Source: Fen-1077 sp050014355 (GTDB lineage Bacteria > Chloroflexota > Dehalococcoidia > Dehalococcoidales > RBG-16-60-22). From it: 33,905 nucleotides of DNA. This document shows positions 23,027-30,274 of this stretch, piece after piece (the stretch's first letter is position 1; the number at the start of each line of letters is the position of its first letter). Under the pieces are notes generated by a model that saw nothing but the letters and a program-made list of their open reading frames with translations, was not told where the DNA came from and searched no databases. Made by a program: the position numbers and the translations under genes. The stretch covers positions 1 through 33,905 of the forward strand of contig JBEKDL010000028.1 in assembly GCA_050014355.1 (NCBI GenBank), written 5' to 3'.

Positions 23027-24110
23027 CAGTATCGGCAGGTTATTTATGGTAACAAGCTTCGGAGAGAGCCACGGACGGTGCGTGGGCGCTATTATCGACG
23101 GGTGTCCCGCCGGGCTTTCTCTGACCGTCGCGGATGTTCAGCGGGAAGTGGACCGGATACGCCCGGGGGAAAGCGCCGCTTTAACCGCGCGGAAGGAAAA
23201 GAACCAAGTCGAGATTATTTCCGGCGTCATGAATGGTGTCACGACCGGCGCGCCTGTGGGGCTGCTGATATGGAATAAGGACGTCGACGACGTCGATTAC
23301 GAGGCAATACGTTTTAAACCCCGCCCCGGCCACGCTGATTACACCGCTTTCGTGAAATACGGCGGCTTTAATGACTGGCGCGGCGGCGGCAGGTTTTCCG
23401 GCCGGATTACGGCGGGCTTTGTCATGGCGGGAGCCGTAGCGCGGAAACTGCTCGACGGACTAGGTATCGAAATTATCGCGCACACAGTGGAAATCGGGGG
23501 AATCGCGGCCAAGCCGGTCGCTTACGACAAGATAAAGGAAAAAATCGCCTCTGATGTCCTGCGCTGTGCCGACCCCGCCGCTTCCAGGAAGATGGCGGCG
23601 CTAATAGCCCGGACGAAAGAGGCAGGCGACAGCCTTGGTGGTGTGGTGGAAGGCATCGCTTTGAACGTGCCTGCCGGTATCGGGGAGCCGGTCTTCGATA
23701 CGCTGGAAGGCGACCTCGCCAAGGCGCTTTTTGCCATACCGGCGGTGAAGGGGGTGGAGTTTGGCGCCGGTTTCGCTGCGGCCCGGATGAAAGGCTCGGA
23801 AAATAATGACCCGTTCATGATTAAGCAAAGGAAAATCGCCACCGCGACCAATAACTCCGGCGGTATCCTCGGCGGCATCAGCACCGGCATGCCGCTGGTG
23901 GTCAGGGCCGCTGTCAAACCTGTCTCTTCCATCGCTCTGGAGCAGGAGACGGTAGATTTAAAGAAAATGGAGAAAGCTACTATTAAAGTCGGCGGCCGGC
24001 ATGACGTCTGCATCGTGCCGCGGGCGGTGGTGGTGGTGGAAGCGATAATGGCGGTCACGCTTTGCGATTTTGCCCTGCGTGCGGGCCTGATTCCGGGGGT
24101 ACTGAAATGA
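23019..24110 (+). CDS. aroC: chorismate synthase
   Basis: AroC converts EPSP to chorismate and needs reduced FMN. The 363-residue protein has all signatures: FGESHGRCVGAIIDGCPAG near the N-terminus, RPGHADYTAFVKYGGFNDWRGGGRFSGR in the middle, ATNNSGGILGGISTGMP and the GGRHDVCIVPRA segment. The length is normal for the monofunctional enzyme. No flavin reductase domain is fused, so reduced FMN must come from elsewhere. The ATG at 23019 lies 11 nt after GGGAGGTGA and overlaps the aroA stop. The stop overlaps the pheA ATG as ATGA. Confidence 0.96.
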   Translation: MANSIGRLFMVTSFGESHGRCVGAIIDGCPAGLSLTVADVQREVDRIRPGESAALTARKEKNQVEIISGVMNGVTTGAPVGLLIWNKDVDDVDYEAIRFKPRPGHADYTAFVKYGGFNDWRGGGRFSGRITAGFVMAGAVARKLLDGLGIEIIAHTVEIGGIAAKPVAYDKIKEKIASDVLRCADPAASRKMAALIARTKEAGDSLGGVVEGIALNVPAGIGEPVFDTLEGDLAKALFAIPAVKGVEFGAGFAAARMKGSENNDPFMIKQRKIATATNNSGGILGGISTGMPLVVRAAVKPVSSIALEQETVDLKKMEKATIKVGGRHDVCIVPRAVVVVEAIMAVTLCDFALRAGLIPGVLK

Positions 24111-25174
24111 ACCTTGATGAATTGAGACAGAAAATAGATGAGATAGATGCCCGCATCATCGAGCTTGTCGCCGAGCGGCAGGCTATCTCTAAAGAAATAG
24201 GGAAGGGTAAAAACCGGACCAGCAAGCTTATTGAAGACCGGGAAAGGGAATTCAAAGTCCTGGAACATGTCCGCAGTCTGGCGCGCGAAATGAGAATCAG
24301 CCCCGCGGACGTGGAAAATATCTACCGGCAGATAATCACCGCCAGCAAGAAAATCCAGGGCGTGGCCGTCGCCTACCAGGGCGAGCCGGGCGCTTATACG
24401 GAGGAGGCCGCCTTTCGTTTTTTCGGTAAGTCCACCAAAGGCGTTCCCAGGGAAACTCTCGACGGAGCTTTCGAGGCGGTGCAAAACGGGGAGGCGCCTT
24501 TCGCCATGGTGCCGGTGGAAAATTCGCTGGAGGGGAGCATCAACCGGGTGTACGACCTCCTGCTGGACTCGGCGCTGATGATTTGCGGTGAAATCGAGCT
24601 GCGCATCAGTCACTGCCTGATTGCTCTGGAAGGCGCCACGCTGGAATCGATTAAATATATCTATTCCCACCCGCAGGCGCTGGGGCAGAGCCGCAACTTT
24701 TTAAGCCACCTGAAAGCGGAGCTTATCCCCGCTTCGGACACCGCCGGCAGCGTCAGGATGATAAAGGAGGAGAGGCGGCGGGATAGCGCCGCTATCGCCA
24801 GCGCGCGGGCCGCCGAGCTTTACGGGATGGAAATACTGGCCAGGGAGATAGAGGACAACCCGCACAACTTCACGCGGTTCTTCGTGCTGTCTAAAGAGGA
24901 TTCGCCACTGACCGGCAACGATAAAACGTCCATCGTCTTTTCTCTCAAGCACGAACCGGGGGCGCTGTACGATTGCCTGCGTGAGTTCGCCACGAGGAAG
25001 ATAAATCTGACCAAGCTGGAGTCCCGCCCCACGCGGCACCAGGTCTGGGAGTACAACTTTTACATGGACTTCTCCGGCCATCGCGAGGAAAAGGGCGTGG
25101 CTGAAGCCTTGAAAGCGCTGGAAGAGCACGCGATTTTTGTGAAGATACTGGGGTCTTACCCCAGGGCGAGATAA
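24107..25174 (+). CDS. pheA: bifunctional chorismate mutase / prephenate dehydratase
   Basis: PheA turns chorismate to prephenate and then phenylpyruvate, the precursor of phenylalanine. The 355-residue protein has three parts: an AroQ-type chorismate mutase helix domain (1-82, MNLDELRQKIDEIDARIIEL), a prephenate dehydratase domain (86-262, VAYQGEPGAYTEEAA, NFTRFFVL at 254-261) and a C-terminal ACT domain (about 274-355) with GALYD and ESRP, the phenylalanine-binding motifs. Feedback inhibition by phenylalanine is therefore expected. The ATG at 24107 overlaps the aroC stop; the earlier open frame is read-through. It is the last gene of the operon, and its final codons recur in a relic at 27035-27085. 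Confidence 0.95.
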   Translation: MNLDELRQKIDEIDARIIELVAERQAISKEIGKGKNRTSKLIEDREREFKVLEHVRSLAREMRISPADVENIYRQIITASKKIQGVAVAYQGEPGAYTEEAAFRFFGKSTKGVPRETLDGAFEAVQNGEAPFAMVPVENSLEGSINRVYDLLLDSALMICGEIELRISHCLIALEGATLESIKYIYSHPQALGQSRNFLSHLKAELIPASDTAGSVRMIKEERRRDSAAIASARAAELYGMEILAREIEDNPHNFTRFFVLSKEDSPLTGNDKTSIVFSLKHEPGALYDCLREFATRKINLTKLESRPTRHQVWEYNFYMDFSGHREEKGVAEALKALEEHAIFVKILGSYPRAR

Positions 25175-25187
25175 GAGGGAAAAATCC

Positions 25188-26267
25188 TTGAAGCTAGTTT
25201 ATGAAGATGAATACGGGGCTTATTCAGGAGTTCGCCCGGAATTCCTGAAGAATTTTAAACTTAAAGAAAAAAACCCCAACTTCGAGGTTTATGATTCTAA
25301 GGATAATAACAACCGCTTTATCGCGGTAAAATCTTCACGCCTACCTGATGACCAGGATTTAACAGAAGGCAAATACGGGATCGATTTTCATAGAGCCAAA
25401 CCAGAACCGAAAGAGGCCCTCCAATATAAAAACGAATTACCTCAAGCCTTAGAAATCAGGAAATGGCTTAACGATATAGCTTTCGCTGCTGCCACCAGCG
25501 AGGAATATGACCGAAAAGCCTCAGTCTGGGACAATTTTTATTCTTTTATTTGGGATTTAATGCCACAAACAGTGTGGGTTACACCGCACTCAGGTAGCGT
25601 CGCCAGGGCACCTGATGAAATATTACCTTATCCAAAGAGTGAAATGGACGCTTTCACTGCTGGGGTTGCTGCATCAAGTGCATTCAATAATAGAAACAAA
25701 GCATTAAAAAGGAGCATGATTTCTATCCATAGCCATAATTGGGTAGGAGCGGTTCTAGATTTAGGGGGATTTGGCATAATTGATGAGCAGAAACTGGATG
25801 CGTTCGCTAAAAAGATGGAGATGAAATACCACGAAAGAGCTCAAACCATTGCTGATGAATTTAAACATGATTTTTTCGACAGATCTATCAAATGGCTTGA
25901 TTTTATCAAAAACAAGAGAGGGACTTTAAATCCACAAGACTTAAACCATACATCAAAGACATATAGATCCATAGTAGAAAATATAGTCAAAGGATTAAGG
26001 CTATACGGACAAGAAATAAAGGAATACACATCGGAGGAGTTTAAAGTAGCAATAAAAAGCCTAAACAAGATGGAAATGCAAGTGATATCAAGTAATTACT
26101 TATTTCCAGCAAAGCACGTAGGTAAAATTCTCGGGGTCTCTGAAAAGATAGAACATGGTATGTTGCATTCTGCGCTCCAGATAGAATGCTTAAAGGTATA
26201 TTTAGCCAAGGAGCCCGAGCTAATAGCAAATATCATTTTGGATGTTAAAAACGAGCTTTTTGGTTAA
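25188..26267 (+). CDS. unknown protein with hydrolase-like His/Asp motifs
   Basis: I do not recognise this 359-residue protein. It is soluble, with no signal peptide or membrane span. Conserved-looking motifs are TPHSG (H134), KSEMD (E152, D154) and ISIHSHN (H181, H183) followed by VLDLGGFG (D191). This arrangement resembles metal sites of N-formylglutamate-amidohydrolase-like enzymes, but the similarity is weak and I would not assign a function. The C-terminal half (about 200-359) is helical and lysine-rich. It starts at a TTG (25188) after AGAGGGA, 13 bp after pheA, and could be co-transcribed with it. It is clearly AT-richer than the aro genes and lies inside the segment bounded by the two pheA ends, so it is probably acquired. 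Confidence 0.7.
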   Translation: MKLVYEDEYGAYSGVRPEFLKNFKLKEKNPNFEVYDSKDNNNRFIAVKSSRLPDDQDLTEGKYGIDFHRAKPEPKEALQYKNELPQALEIRKWLNDIAFAAATSEEYDRKASVWDNFYSFIWDLMPQTVWVTPHSGSVARAPDEILPYPKSEMDAFTAGVAASSAFNNRNKALKRSMISIHSHNWVGAVLDLGGFGIIDEQKLDAFAKKMEMKYHERAQTIADEFKHDFFDRSIKWLDFIKNKRGTLNPQDLNHTSKTYRSIVENIVKGLRLYGQEIKEYTSEEFKVAIKSLNKMEMQVISSNYLFPAKHVGKILGVSEKIEHGMLHSALQIECLKVYLAKEPELIANIILDVKNELFG

Positions 26268-26281
26268 AACTAAATTTTGAT

Positions 26282-27022
26282 ATGAAATATTACCCGATAG
26301 TATTGAGTTTTATTACCTTTCTGGCTACTTTACTTGGCGGTTATGTTGCCGCTAAAAATAGAAAAAGATTTGGAGTCATCGCGGCTTTTTCATCGGGTGT
26401 TCTCATCGCGGTATCGCTATTCCAGCTTCTCCCGACCAGCCTGAACCTGGCTGATAACCTGGGTATACCTGCTCAAAATGTACTATACATGACAGGTCTG
26501 GGATTTGTCTTCCTTTATATGCTGGAACGGTTGCTATCGGTAAAAAAAATCCGCTCGGGCGACAGCTGGAAATATGTGCGCCATTCTACGGGGGGCATTT
26601 ACGGCGCCAGTGAACTTGCTCTGCATAGTTTCGTGGATGGTTTCGCTATCGGGATTGGCTTCCATGTCGATTTTCAAATAGGAATCCTCGTGGCCCTGGC
26701 CGTCATCTTTCATGACTTTCCGGATGGCATGAATACGGTTACGGTGATGTTGAATTCCGGCAATTCGCTCAAATCATCAATGCGAATGTTGTTACTGGAT
26801 GCCGTGACTCCGGTACTGGGAGCCACTCTGTCTCTTTTCGTGACCCTGTTTGACCGGTATTTGGTTTATCTGCTGCCATTCTTTGCCGGAGGGTTTCTTT
26901 ACCTGGGCGCCAGCGACCTTTTGCCGGAGGCCCATGATGAGACATCTCCGGCCGTAGCTTTCGTTATCAGCCTGGCCGGATTCGCGGTCGTTTTTATTGC
27001 TACCAGATTTATCAAGTTCTAA
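26282..27022 (+). CDS. ZIP family divalent metal transporter
   Basis: ZIP proteins import zinc, iron or other divalent cations through the cytoplasmic membrane. The 246-residue protein has seven to eight hydrophobic segments. Two carry the metal-binding motifs: ALHSFVDGFAIG (H115, D119) in the fourth and FHDFPDGMNTV (H144, D145, D148) in the fifth. The usual HNxPEG of ZupT is HDFPDG here, and the first site has Asp where many have Glu. The loop between spans three and four is short and not histidine-rich. The ATG has no evident ribosome binding site. It lies 14 bp after the unknown gene. Metal specificity cannot be told from the sequence. Confidence 0.88.
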   Translation: MKYYPIVLSFITFLATLLGGYVAAKNRKRFGVIAAFSSGVLIAVSLFQLLPTSLNLADNLGIPAQNVLYMTGLGFVFLYMLERLLSVKKIRSGDSWKYVRHSTGGIYGASELALHSFVDGFAIGIGFHVDFQIGILVALAVIFHDFPDGMNTVTVMLNSGNSLKSSMRMLLLDAVTPVLGATLSLFVTLFDRYLVYLLPFFAGGFLYLGASDLLPEAHDETSPAVAFVISLAGFAVVFIATRFIKF

Positions 27023-27034
27023 TGTTGGTTATAG

Positions 27035-27085
27035 GAGCACGCGGTTGTCGTAAAAATCTTAGGTTCTTATCTCAGGGCGAGATGA
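27035..27085 (+). pseudogene. relic of a second pheA 3' end (17 codons)
   Basis: The sequence translates as EHAVVVKILGSYLRAR and a TGA stop. The intact pheA ends EHAIFVKILGSYPRAR and TAA (25124-25174). The two stretches agree at 39 of 51 bases and 13 of 16 residues, and most differences are in third codon positions. The similarity stops abruptly upstream of the first GAG and fades after the stop. This is therefore the end of a diverged pheA homologue, not a fresh duplication. The rest of that gene is absent. It marks the right border of the segment holding the unknown gene and the ZIP transporter. Confidence 0.85.
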
Positions 27086-27179
27086 GATAAAAACGTCATT
27101 TCCGTGAAAGTGGGGGATCCAGCATTAGTGGATGATTTAGAGGTAAATAGATCCCAAGTTAAATTAACCTTTAAAAAGA

Positions 27180-27842
27180 TTAACAACTACGGGCAATTTT
27201 TGCAACACGTTCAATTTCGAGATAGTATTCGCCAATGCGTTGTTCGTTCATTGGCCCAAGTTTACGTTTTGTGTCAGGCCAAAAAGCGATATACGAATAG
27301 TGATGCACGAACTCAATATGATTTAAATTAAGCCCTTTATGTTTCTGCAAATATGTTAGAAGTCTCATTACTTGGTTTCCCATGGCAACAATAATCTTAG
27401 GCTCAGACGTTTGAAGTTCCCATTTTAATACCGGCTCCCAGATATCAGCTATAAGGCATCGCTCACACCATGGCTTTTTTCGCCATTTATTCGCATAATC
27501 TGCATCTTTTATAATATCGGTTACATAACAGTGCCATTCTTTAGGAGTTTCGAGTGAGCCTGTGATAAGTTCGCTTTTCAATAAAGCTTGGCGGAATAGC
27601 TTGTCGCCCCGGCTTATATTCCACTGGTTGTCTGAATTAATGATAGGATGGTTTTTAGTGGCTGTTTCCACTGGTCTTAAACTTGGATTTTCGCCGACAA
27701 ACCAAATATTGGAAAATGGATTCCCTAAAAATCCTGTTAACCAGGGGTTTTTGTTATGGGTATCTTTCCATTCAGGATGATTAAGGAATATCCCTTCAAT
27801 ACGCTTGTTCAATTCAAGAGAATATTTGTCTACGGAATACAT
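27180..27842 (-). CDS. uracil-DNA glycosylase superfamily-like protein
   Basis: The 220-residue protein has the motif pattern of the uracil-DNA glycosylase fold: FVGENPS (48-54) where family 4/5 enzymes have a GExPG loop, CYVTDIIKDAD (105-115) in place of the TNxVKC segment, then EPKIIVAMGNQV (147-158) and VHHYSY (179-184) at the position of the C-terminal HPS loop. Three cysteines (C105, C126, C129) are present, but the four-cysteine iron-sulphur set of family 4 is not obvious. The GENPS loop differs enough that true uracil excision is uncertain; the fold also occurs in proteins with other roles. The gene is AT-rich, starts 6 bp after the small gene behind rho, and has no clear ribosome binding site. 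Confidence 0.62.
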   Translation of the reverse strand: MYSVDKYSLELNKRIEGIFLNHPEWKDTHNKNPWLTGFLGNPFSNIWFVGENPSLRPVETATKNHPIINSDNQWNISRGDKLFRQALLKSELITGSLETPKEWHCYVTDIIKDADYANKWRKKPWCERCLIADIWEPVLKWELQTSEPKIIVAMGNQVMRLLTYLQKHKGLNLNHIEFVHHYSYIAFWPDTKRKLGPMNEQRIGEYYLEIERVAKIARSC

Positions 27843-27848
27843 ATTTCG

Positions 27849-28190
27849 CTATTTTACTTCATAGCCGCTGAAGAAAAAGTTCAGGTCTTCCTGGAGCGCG
27901 GCGAGCTTTTCCGCCGGTAACAGTTTATCATCCACGTCAATCATCAGCTTGGTCTCGCCTTTGGCCCGGCCGACGATATGCGCCCGCAGGCACTCCTTTT
28001 CCGCCCCGCCCGTCCCTTTAGCGTTGAAAGTGAGCGTGGCGCGGGTGCCGAATGACGCCGATTCGTCGGGGAGGGTGTAGGTCTCCATCTTGTTCTCGCC
28101 CAGGCTCACACCCTGCTTCAGAGTAAAGTCCCTTATCTCCGCGTAAAGCAGCTCCGGTGAGACTTCCTTATAGGTTTTTCGTATCTGCAT
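27849..28190 (-). CDS. small conserved-looking protein behind rho
   Basis: I do not recognise this 113-residue protein. It has no signal peptide, membrane span or cysteine cluster (a single Cys). Its alternating strands (ASFGTRATLTFNAKG, ECLRAHIVGRAKGETKLMIDVDD) and the final amphipathic helix LPAEKLAALQEDLNFFFSGYEVK suggest a compact alpha/beta domain. The ATG lies 4 bp after the rho stop with GAGGTAA upstream, so it is translated from the pyrG-fsa-rho transcript. Its base composition matches rho, not the AT-rich gene downstream, so it is native. A link to Rho function is only suggested by position. Confidence 0.7.
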   Translation of the reverse strand: MQIRKTYKEVSPELLYAEIRDFTLKQGVSLGENKMETYTLPDESASFGTRATLTFNAKGTGGAEKECLRAHIVGRAKGETKLMIDVDDKLLPAEKLAALQEDLNFFFSGYEVK

Positions 28191-28194
28191 GGCG

Positions 28195-29613
28195 TTACCT
28201 CATTTCCTTGCCCAGATTGGCCAGGAACTCGGTGTTGGTCTTGGTCTTGCGCATAAAGTCGAGGACGCGCTCCGTCGCCTCCACGATTTTTTCGGAGTCG
28301 CCGGCGATAATGCCCGCCATGCGCCGCAGCAGCCAGACCTGCTTCAATGACTCCGCGTCGAGCAGCATCTCCTCGCGCCGGGTGCCGCTGCGCTGTATAT
28401 CCATGGCCGGGAAAATGCGCCGTTCCGAGAGCCGGCGGTCGAGGTGGAGTTCCATGTTGCCGGTGCCCTTGAACTCCTCGTAAATCAGGTCGTCCATGCG
28501 GCTGCCGGTATCGACGAGGCAGGTGGCGATAATCGTCAGGCTGCCGCCTTCGGCGGTGTTGCGCGCCGCGCCGAAGAAGCGTTTCGCGGGGTGCAGGGCG
28601 GCGGGGTCGATACCGCCGGATAGCGTGCGGCCGCTGGAAGGCATCGCCAGGTTGTAAGCGCGGGTGAGGCGCGTGATGCCGTCCAGCAGGATGACCACGT
28701 CCTTGCCGCTTTCCACGATGCGTTTCGCCCTTTCCAACCCCAGCTCGGCGACGCGTGTCTGGTTCTCCACCATCTCGTCAAAGGTGGCGGCGATGACCTC
28801 GCCCCCGACCGAACGCCTCATATCAGTGACCTCTTCCGGACGCTCGCCGATGAGGCAGACCATCAGATGAATATCTTCGTATTTGGCGGTAATCGCCGCG
28901 GCGATGGATTTAAGCAGCAGCGTCTTACCGGCCTTGGGCGGTGAGACAATCAGGCCGCGCTGTCCCCGTCCCATAGGGGCGATGAGGTTCATCAGCCGGG
29001 TGGAAAGGTCGGAAGGATTGTATTCCAGGTTGATAATCTTATCGGGGAAGGTGGGGGTAAGCGAGCCGAAAGGCTGGCGGCCCTTTATCGTCTCCGGGTC
29101 CAGGCCATTGATGGCCACCACCTGTAAGAGGCTGAAGTACTTTTCATTGCTCTTGGGCGGGCGCCCCTGCCCGGTGACCAGGTCGCCATTGCGGAGGCCG
29201 AAGCGCCTTATCTGCGAAGGCGAGATATAGACATCCGTCTGGCTTGGCAACAGCGTTTCCTGCCTTAAAAAGCCGTAGCCGTCCGTCATGATTTCCAGAA
29301 TGCCGGAGCAGAAGATATTGCCCTGTTGCTCGGTGTGCTGCTCCAGCAGGCGCATGACGATATCGTGTTTTTTCATTGCCGCCGTGGTGGTGACGCCCAT
29401 TTCCTTGGCCATTTCGACGAGCTCTTCCTTGGTCTTGCCTTCGAGCTCGGCCATGTTCAGGGTCACGCCCTTTTGTGAACCTGATTCTTTTTCCGCAACG
29501 GGAGAATTATTGTCGTTTTTCACCTCGATTTCAGCTCGTTCCACGACCGGCTCTTTCTCCGGGAGGGGGGCGTTATTGTTGGTTTCTTCTTTTTTAAATC
29601 CCATTTCCGTCAT
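28195..29613 (-). CDS. rho: transcription termination factor Rho
   Basis: Rho is the hexameric RNA helicase that ends transcripts lacking intrinsic terminators. The 472-residue protein has an acidic, probably disordered N-terminal extension (about 1-50), a Rho N-terminal helical domain (52-92), a cold-shock-like RNA-binding domain (about 98-165, with ILEIMTDGYGFLR) and the ATPase core: Walker A PPKAGKT (225-231), ERPEEVTDMRR, Walker B VVILLD (306-311) and the Q-loop region SSGRTLSGGIDPAAL. The R-loop segment ELHLDRRLSERRIFPAMDI follows. The ATG overlaps the fsa stop as ATGA, so it is translationally coupled. All catalytic motifs are intact. Confidence 0.96.
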   Translation of the reverse strand: MTEMGFKKEETNNNAPLPEKEPVVERAEIEVKNDNNSPVAEKESGSQKGVTLNMAELEGKTKEELVEMAKEMGVTTTAAMKKHDIVMRLLEQHTEQQGNIFCSGILEIMTDGYGFLRQETLLPSQTDVYISPSQIRRFGLRNGDLVTGQGRPPKSNEKYFSLLQVVAINGLDPETIKGRQPFGSLTPTFPDKIINLEYNPSDLSTRLMNLIAPMGRGQRGLIVSPPKAGKTLLLKSIAAAITAKYEDIHLMVCLIGERPEEVTDMRRSVGGEVIAATFDEMVENQTRVAELGLERAKRIVESGKDVVILLDGITRLTRAYNLAMPSSGRTLSGGIDPAALHPAKRFFGAARNTAEGGSLTIIATCLVDTGSRMDDLIYEEFKGTGNMELHLDRRLSERRIFPAMDIQRSGTRREEMLLDAESLKQVWLLRRMAGIIAGDSEKIVEATERVLDFMRKTKTNTEFLANLGKEMR

Positions 29614-30260
29614 TTGCTCACACTCTTCCAGTCGGCTAAGAATTTTTTAATGCCGGCTTCAGTCATCGGGTGCTGTATCATCTGCATCAGCACCGCGTAA
29701 GGCACCGTGGCGATATGCGCCCCGGCCAGCGCGGCGGCGGTGCAGTGCAGGGGATGGCGCAGGCTGGCGGCAATGACCTCGGTGTCCAGGTCGGGGTAGT
29801 TGTCCAGAATAGCCAGGGTATCATCAACCACCTGCATGCCGTCCTGCCCGGCGTCGTCCATCCGGCCCACGAAAATGCTGACATAGGTCGCTCCGGCCAG
29901 CGCCCCGAGGAGCGCCTGGTTGGCCGAAAAACACAGCGTCACATTAACCTTGATATTCTCTTTGCGCAGGACGGTAGTAGCGCGGAGGCCATCGGCGGTA
30001 ATCGGTATCTTGATATTTACGTTAGGCGCCCAGGCGGCCTTGGCGCGGGCCTCCTTAATCATGCCTTCGGCGTCCTCAGCCAGGACCTCCACCGAGACCG
30101 GCCCATCGACTATCGAGCAAATTTTCTTCGTCACGGTCTCGTAGTCGGCGGTGGACTCTTTGGCCAGCAGCGATGGGTTGGTGGTCACCCCGCTGATAAT
30201 TCCCAGCCGGGCGGCCTGTCTGACCTGTTCGATATTGGCGGTATCCAAAAAAATTTTCAT
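29610..30260 (-). CDS. fructose-6-phosphate aldolase / small transaldolase (TalC/FSA type)
   Basis: The protein belongs to the short transaldolase subfamily, which transfers or cleaves dihydroxyacetone units in the pentose phosphate network. The 216-residue product has MKIFLDTANIEQV, GVTTNPSLLAK, the Schiff-base lysine K84 in VNIKIPIT, TLCFSANQALLGALAGA and YVSIFVGRMDD. Many members have SPFVGR where this one has SIFVGR. Sequence alone does not separate aldolase from transaldolase activity. The start is the ATG at 30260 with AAGGAG 9 nt upstream; the frame is open 48 codons earlier, but that stretch is read-through from the pyrG end. It lies 14 bp after pyrG and overlaps rho by 4 bp. Confidence 0.92.
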   Translation of the reverse strand: MKIFLDTANIEQVRQAARLGIISGVTTNPSLLAKESTADYETVTKKICSIVDGPVSVEVLAEDAEGMIKEARAKAAWAPNVNIKIPITADGLRATTVLRKENIKVNVTLCFSANQALLGALAGATYVSIFVGRMDDAGQDGMQVVDDTLAILDNYPDLDTEVIAASLRHPLHCTAAALAGAHIATVPYAVLMQMIQHPMTEAGIKKFLADWKSVSK

Positions 30261-30274
30261 TCGGTTTCTCCTTG

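Noticed and set aside
23522..24670. Open frame of 382 codons on the minus strand opposite aroC and pheA
   Set aside because: It spans two unmistakable plus-strand genes and shows no recognisable domain, start site or codon pattern of its own.
27067..27090. 8-bp inverted repeat TTATCTCA / TGAGATAA as a terminator of the ZIP gene
   Set aside because: The stem is perfect, but no T-run follows on either strand, and it partly reflects the pheA relic sequence.
27104..27331. Open frame of 75 codons starting VKVGDPALVDDLE on the plus strand
   Set aside because: Two thirds of it lies opposite the UDG-like gene and no ribosome binding site is visible. The first 25 codons could be the remains of a gene following the pheA relic, but nothing supports that firmly.
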